A stretch of DNA of 15,243 bases from Gemmatimonadales bacterium (lineage in GTDB: Bacteria > Gemmatimonadota > Gemmatimonadetes > Gemmatimonadales > GWC2-71-9). How positions within the stretch are numbered: the stretch's first letter is position 1; each line of letters begins with the position of its first letter. Positions 13,898 to 15,243 of the stretch are shown here, in pieces. The notes below the pieces were generated by a model. It had not been told where the DNA came from. It did not search any database and saw only the letters and a program-made list of their open reading frames with translations. The stretch is taken from the NCBI GenBank assembly GCA_025929805.1, contig JAICPP010000055.1, forward strand, positions 1-15,243, written 5' to 3'. The translations under genes were made by a program, and so were the position numbers.

Positions 13898-15243
13898 GAA
13901 CCGGCCTCTCGCAGCACACCAGCCTCCGCCAGGAGCTTCGGGTCAATCCACGCCTTTATCAGGCGATGGACATGTTGTACATGCCCATGATGGACCTCCA
14001 GCAGCATCTCAAACAGGAACTTCTGGCGAATCCCTTTCTGGAGCTGCTGGAGCCGGAAGACGAAGCCGCCGAGCAGCCGGCCGCCGAGGAGCAAAAGGAA
14101 CAAAAGGAGAAGGAAGAAGAGGTAGACTGGGAGGAGATCCTGCTGAACGGCTTCGAGGTGGGCGGTACCCGGGAGCAGTACGAGCAGCTGGAGTACACGG
14201 AGCCGGTCACGGTCGAGACCCGGAATCTGATCGACCACCTGCGAGAGCAGCTCCAGATGCTGACGCTGACCCCACGGCAGCTTCTCCTGGCCGAAGAGTT
14301 TCTGGGCAACATCAACGAGGAGGGCTATCTCGCCGCCTCGCTGGAAGAGATTCTGGGGTCGGTGAATCAGCTCATCGCTGGGCATTTCGAAGCGGAAGGA
14401 TCGGAAGATGCAGAGGCGGAAGAAGCCGAAAGCCTCACCGACCAGTCGGCACCCGCCGGCCCTAAGTTCTCGTCCGCGACCGCTGCTTCGGCTTCTACCG
14501 CCTCTGCCGCCTTCTACACCATGCCCGAGGCGGAGGAGATGCTGGCTGTCATCCAGCGGCTGGACCCTTCCGGAGTCGGAGCGCGTGATCTCAGAGAGTG
14601 CCTTCTGATCCAGCTGGTCGAGCTGGCAGATACTCAATCCCTGACCTACCGGCTGGTAGACGAAGCATTCCCGGATCTCATCGCCCACCGTTGGAACGAT
14701 CTGGCCAAACGCTTTGGGGTCGAGCCTGCTGCGGTCCAGGCTGCGGCCGACCAGCTCTCGCGGCTGGACCCCAAGCCCGGCCTCAAGTACTCCGAGCAGA
14801 GCGATGGGTACATCATCCCCGACCTGATCGTGGAGAAGATCGGTGGGCGTTACCAGGTGTTCTTGAACGACACGGGCATGCCGCGGCTGCGGCTCAGCCG
14901 GTCCTATCAAGAGATCGCGCGGGACAAGAAGAAAATGACTCCGGAGAATCGCGAGTTCATCGCATCCAAGATGAACAGCGCCAACTGGATGATTCAGGCC
15001 ATCGAGCAGCGGCGGCAGACCATGCTCAAGGTCATGAACTTCATCGTGGACCGGCAGCGCGATTTCTTCGAGAAGGGGATCGAGTACCTCAAGCCGCTCA
15101 CCCTGCGCGAGGTGGCCGACGTGATCAGCATGCACGAGTCCACCGTGAGCCGCGTCACCAATGAGAAATACGTGCAGACGCCCCGGGGCGTGCTGCCGCT
15201 CAAGTTCTTCTTCTCCAGCGCCCTGTCCACCGCGTCGGGAGAA
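13894..15243 (+). CDS. rpoN: RNA polymerase sigma-54 factor, 3' end cut by the window
   Basis: The frame runs from ATG 13894 (overlapping the lptB stop as ATGA) for 450 codons to the right edge without a stop. Region I (about 1-50) has the Gln/Leu-rich activator-interaction pattern LSQHTSLRQELRVNPRLYQA. Region II (about 53-106) is acidic (EEQKEQKEKEEEVDWEE). The core-binding part includes NEEGYLAASLEEIL (141-154), LDPSGVGARDLRECLL (223-238) and LDPKPGL (291-297). The DNA-binding part starts with LTLREVADVISMHESTVSRV (402-421), the HTH that reads the -12 promoter element, followed by YVQTPRGVLPLKFFF. The RpoN box lies beyond the edge. An atypical low-complexity insertion (about 163-206) is encoded by an inverted repeat. 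The lptB-rpoN order is also found in E. coli. Sigma-54 needs AAA+ activators, none of which are in this window. Confidence 0.95.
   Translation, partial: MRTGLSQHTSLRQELRVNPRLYQAMDMLYMPMMDLQQHLKQELLANPFLELLEPEDEAAEQPAAEEQKEQKEKEEEVDWEEILLNGFEVGGTREQYEQLEYTEPVTVETRNLIDHLREQLQMLTLTPRQLLLAEEFLGNINEEGYLAASLEEILGSVNQLIAGHFEAEGSEDAEAEEAESLTDQSAPAGPKFSSATAASASTASAAFYTMPEAEEMLAVIQRLDPSGVGARDLRECLLIQLVELADTQSLTYRLVDEAFPDLIAHRWNDLAKRFGVEPAAVQAAADQLSRLDPKPGLKYSEQSDGYIIPDLIVEKIGGRYQVFLNDTGMPRLRLSRSYQEIARDKKKMTPENREFIASKMNSANWMIQAIEQRRQTMLKVMNFIVDRQRDFFEKGIEYLKPLTLREVADVISMHESTVSRVTNEKYVQTPRGVLPLKFFFSSALSTASGE
14404..14514 (+). repeat. Long imperfect inverted repeat inside rpoN
   Basis: Bases 14410-14433 face 14485-14507: 22 base pairs with one A-A mismatch and one bulged A, including ten perfect pairs on each side of the mismatch. 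GAAG (14404-14407) and CTTC (14511-14514) extend the stem by four. The 51-base loop contains a second hairpin, CCGAC-CA-GTCGG (14438-14449). The left arm encodes acidic residues (EDAEAEEAES) and the right arm small residues (ASASTASAAF). Together they make up most of the low-complexity insertion between the sigma-54 core segments. Confidence 0.85.

Noticed and set aside
14054..14150. Purine-rich acidic stretch of rpoN as a third palindromic element
   Set aside because: No pyrimidine-rich partner arm lies nearby; it is the ordinary acidic region II of sigma-54.
13840..15135. Long open frame (431 codons) antisense to rpoN and the end of lptB
   Set aside because: The plus strand carries unmistakable sigma-54 motifs and the antisense protein is leucine- and histidine-rich noise.

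Overview
The window (15,243 bases, GC-rich) looks like core chromosome of a diderm, LPS-making bacterium. The gene content, the codon bias and the lipoprotein-like LptC suggest a Gemmatimonadota-type organism. That placement is an inference from general resemblance; no rRNA or other decisive marker is present.

Left part (1-5349): the 3' part of a membrane-anchored TerB-like gene overlaps a complete tyrosine recombinase of the XerC/XerD type. Next comes a free-standing small coiled-coil lipoprotein gene with the only textbook Shine-Dalgarno sequence seen here. Two minus-strand genes (ATPase then permease, 4-base overlap) form an ABC-2-type exporter that converges on the lipoprotein gene. Divergent from the exporter is an unrecognised membrane-anchored protein whose C-terminus is a regular 11-residue repeat. 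A short divergent region with a perfect 13-base palindrome lies between them.

Right part (5360-15243): trpG/pabA is followed, after a 95-base gap, by a nearly gapless plus-strand run: kdsB, pyrG, kdsA, kdsC, kdsD, lptC, lptA, lptB, rpoN. Neighbours overlap by 1 to 11 bases or, at kdsD-lptC, lie within 8 bases. KdsD, KdsA, KdsC and KdsB make CMP-Kdo from ribulose 5-phosphate and PEP. PyrG makes CTP, the co-substrate of KdsB. LptC, LptA and LptB belong to the machine that carries finished LPS to the outer membrane. The kdsD-kdsC-lptC-lptA-lptB-rpoN neighbourhood is also known from Enterobacteria, so this is an extended version of an old LPS cluster. rpoN is cut by the right edge.

The most unusual signals are two long, nearly perfect inverted repeats inside coding sequence. 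One covers 10810-10892 and encodes the signal peptide of LptC. The other covers 14404-14514 and encodes a low-complexity insertion in sigma-54. Both have GGAAG-rich purine arms facing pyrimidine arms and both keep the reading frame. This resembles the in-frame palindromic elements described in Rickettsia, but whether they are a mobile family here is only a hypothesis. LptB also carries an N-terminal extension of about 138 residues. No tRNA, rRNA, CRISPR array or insertion sequence was seen, and no gene-free stretch exceeds about 105 bases.
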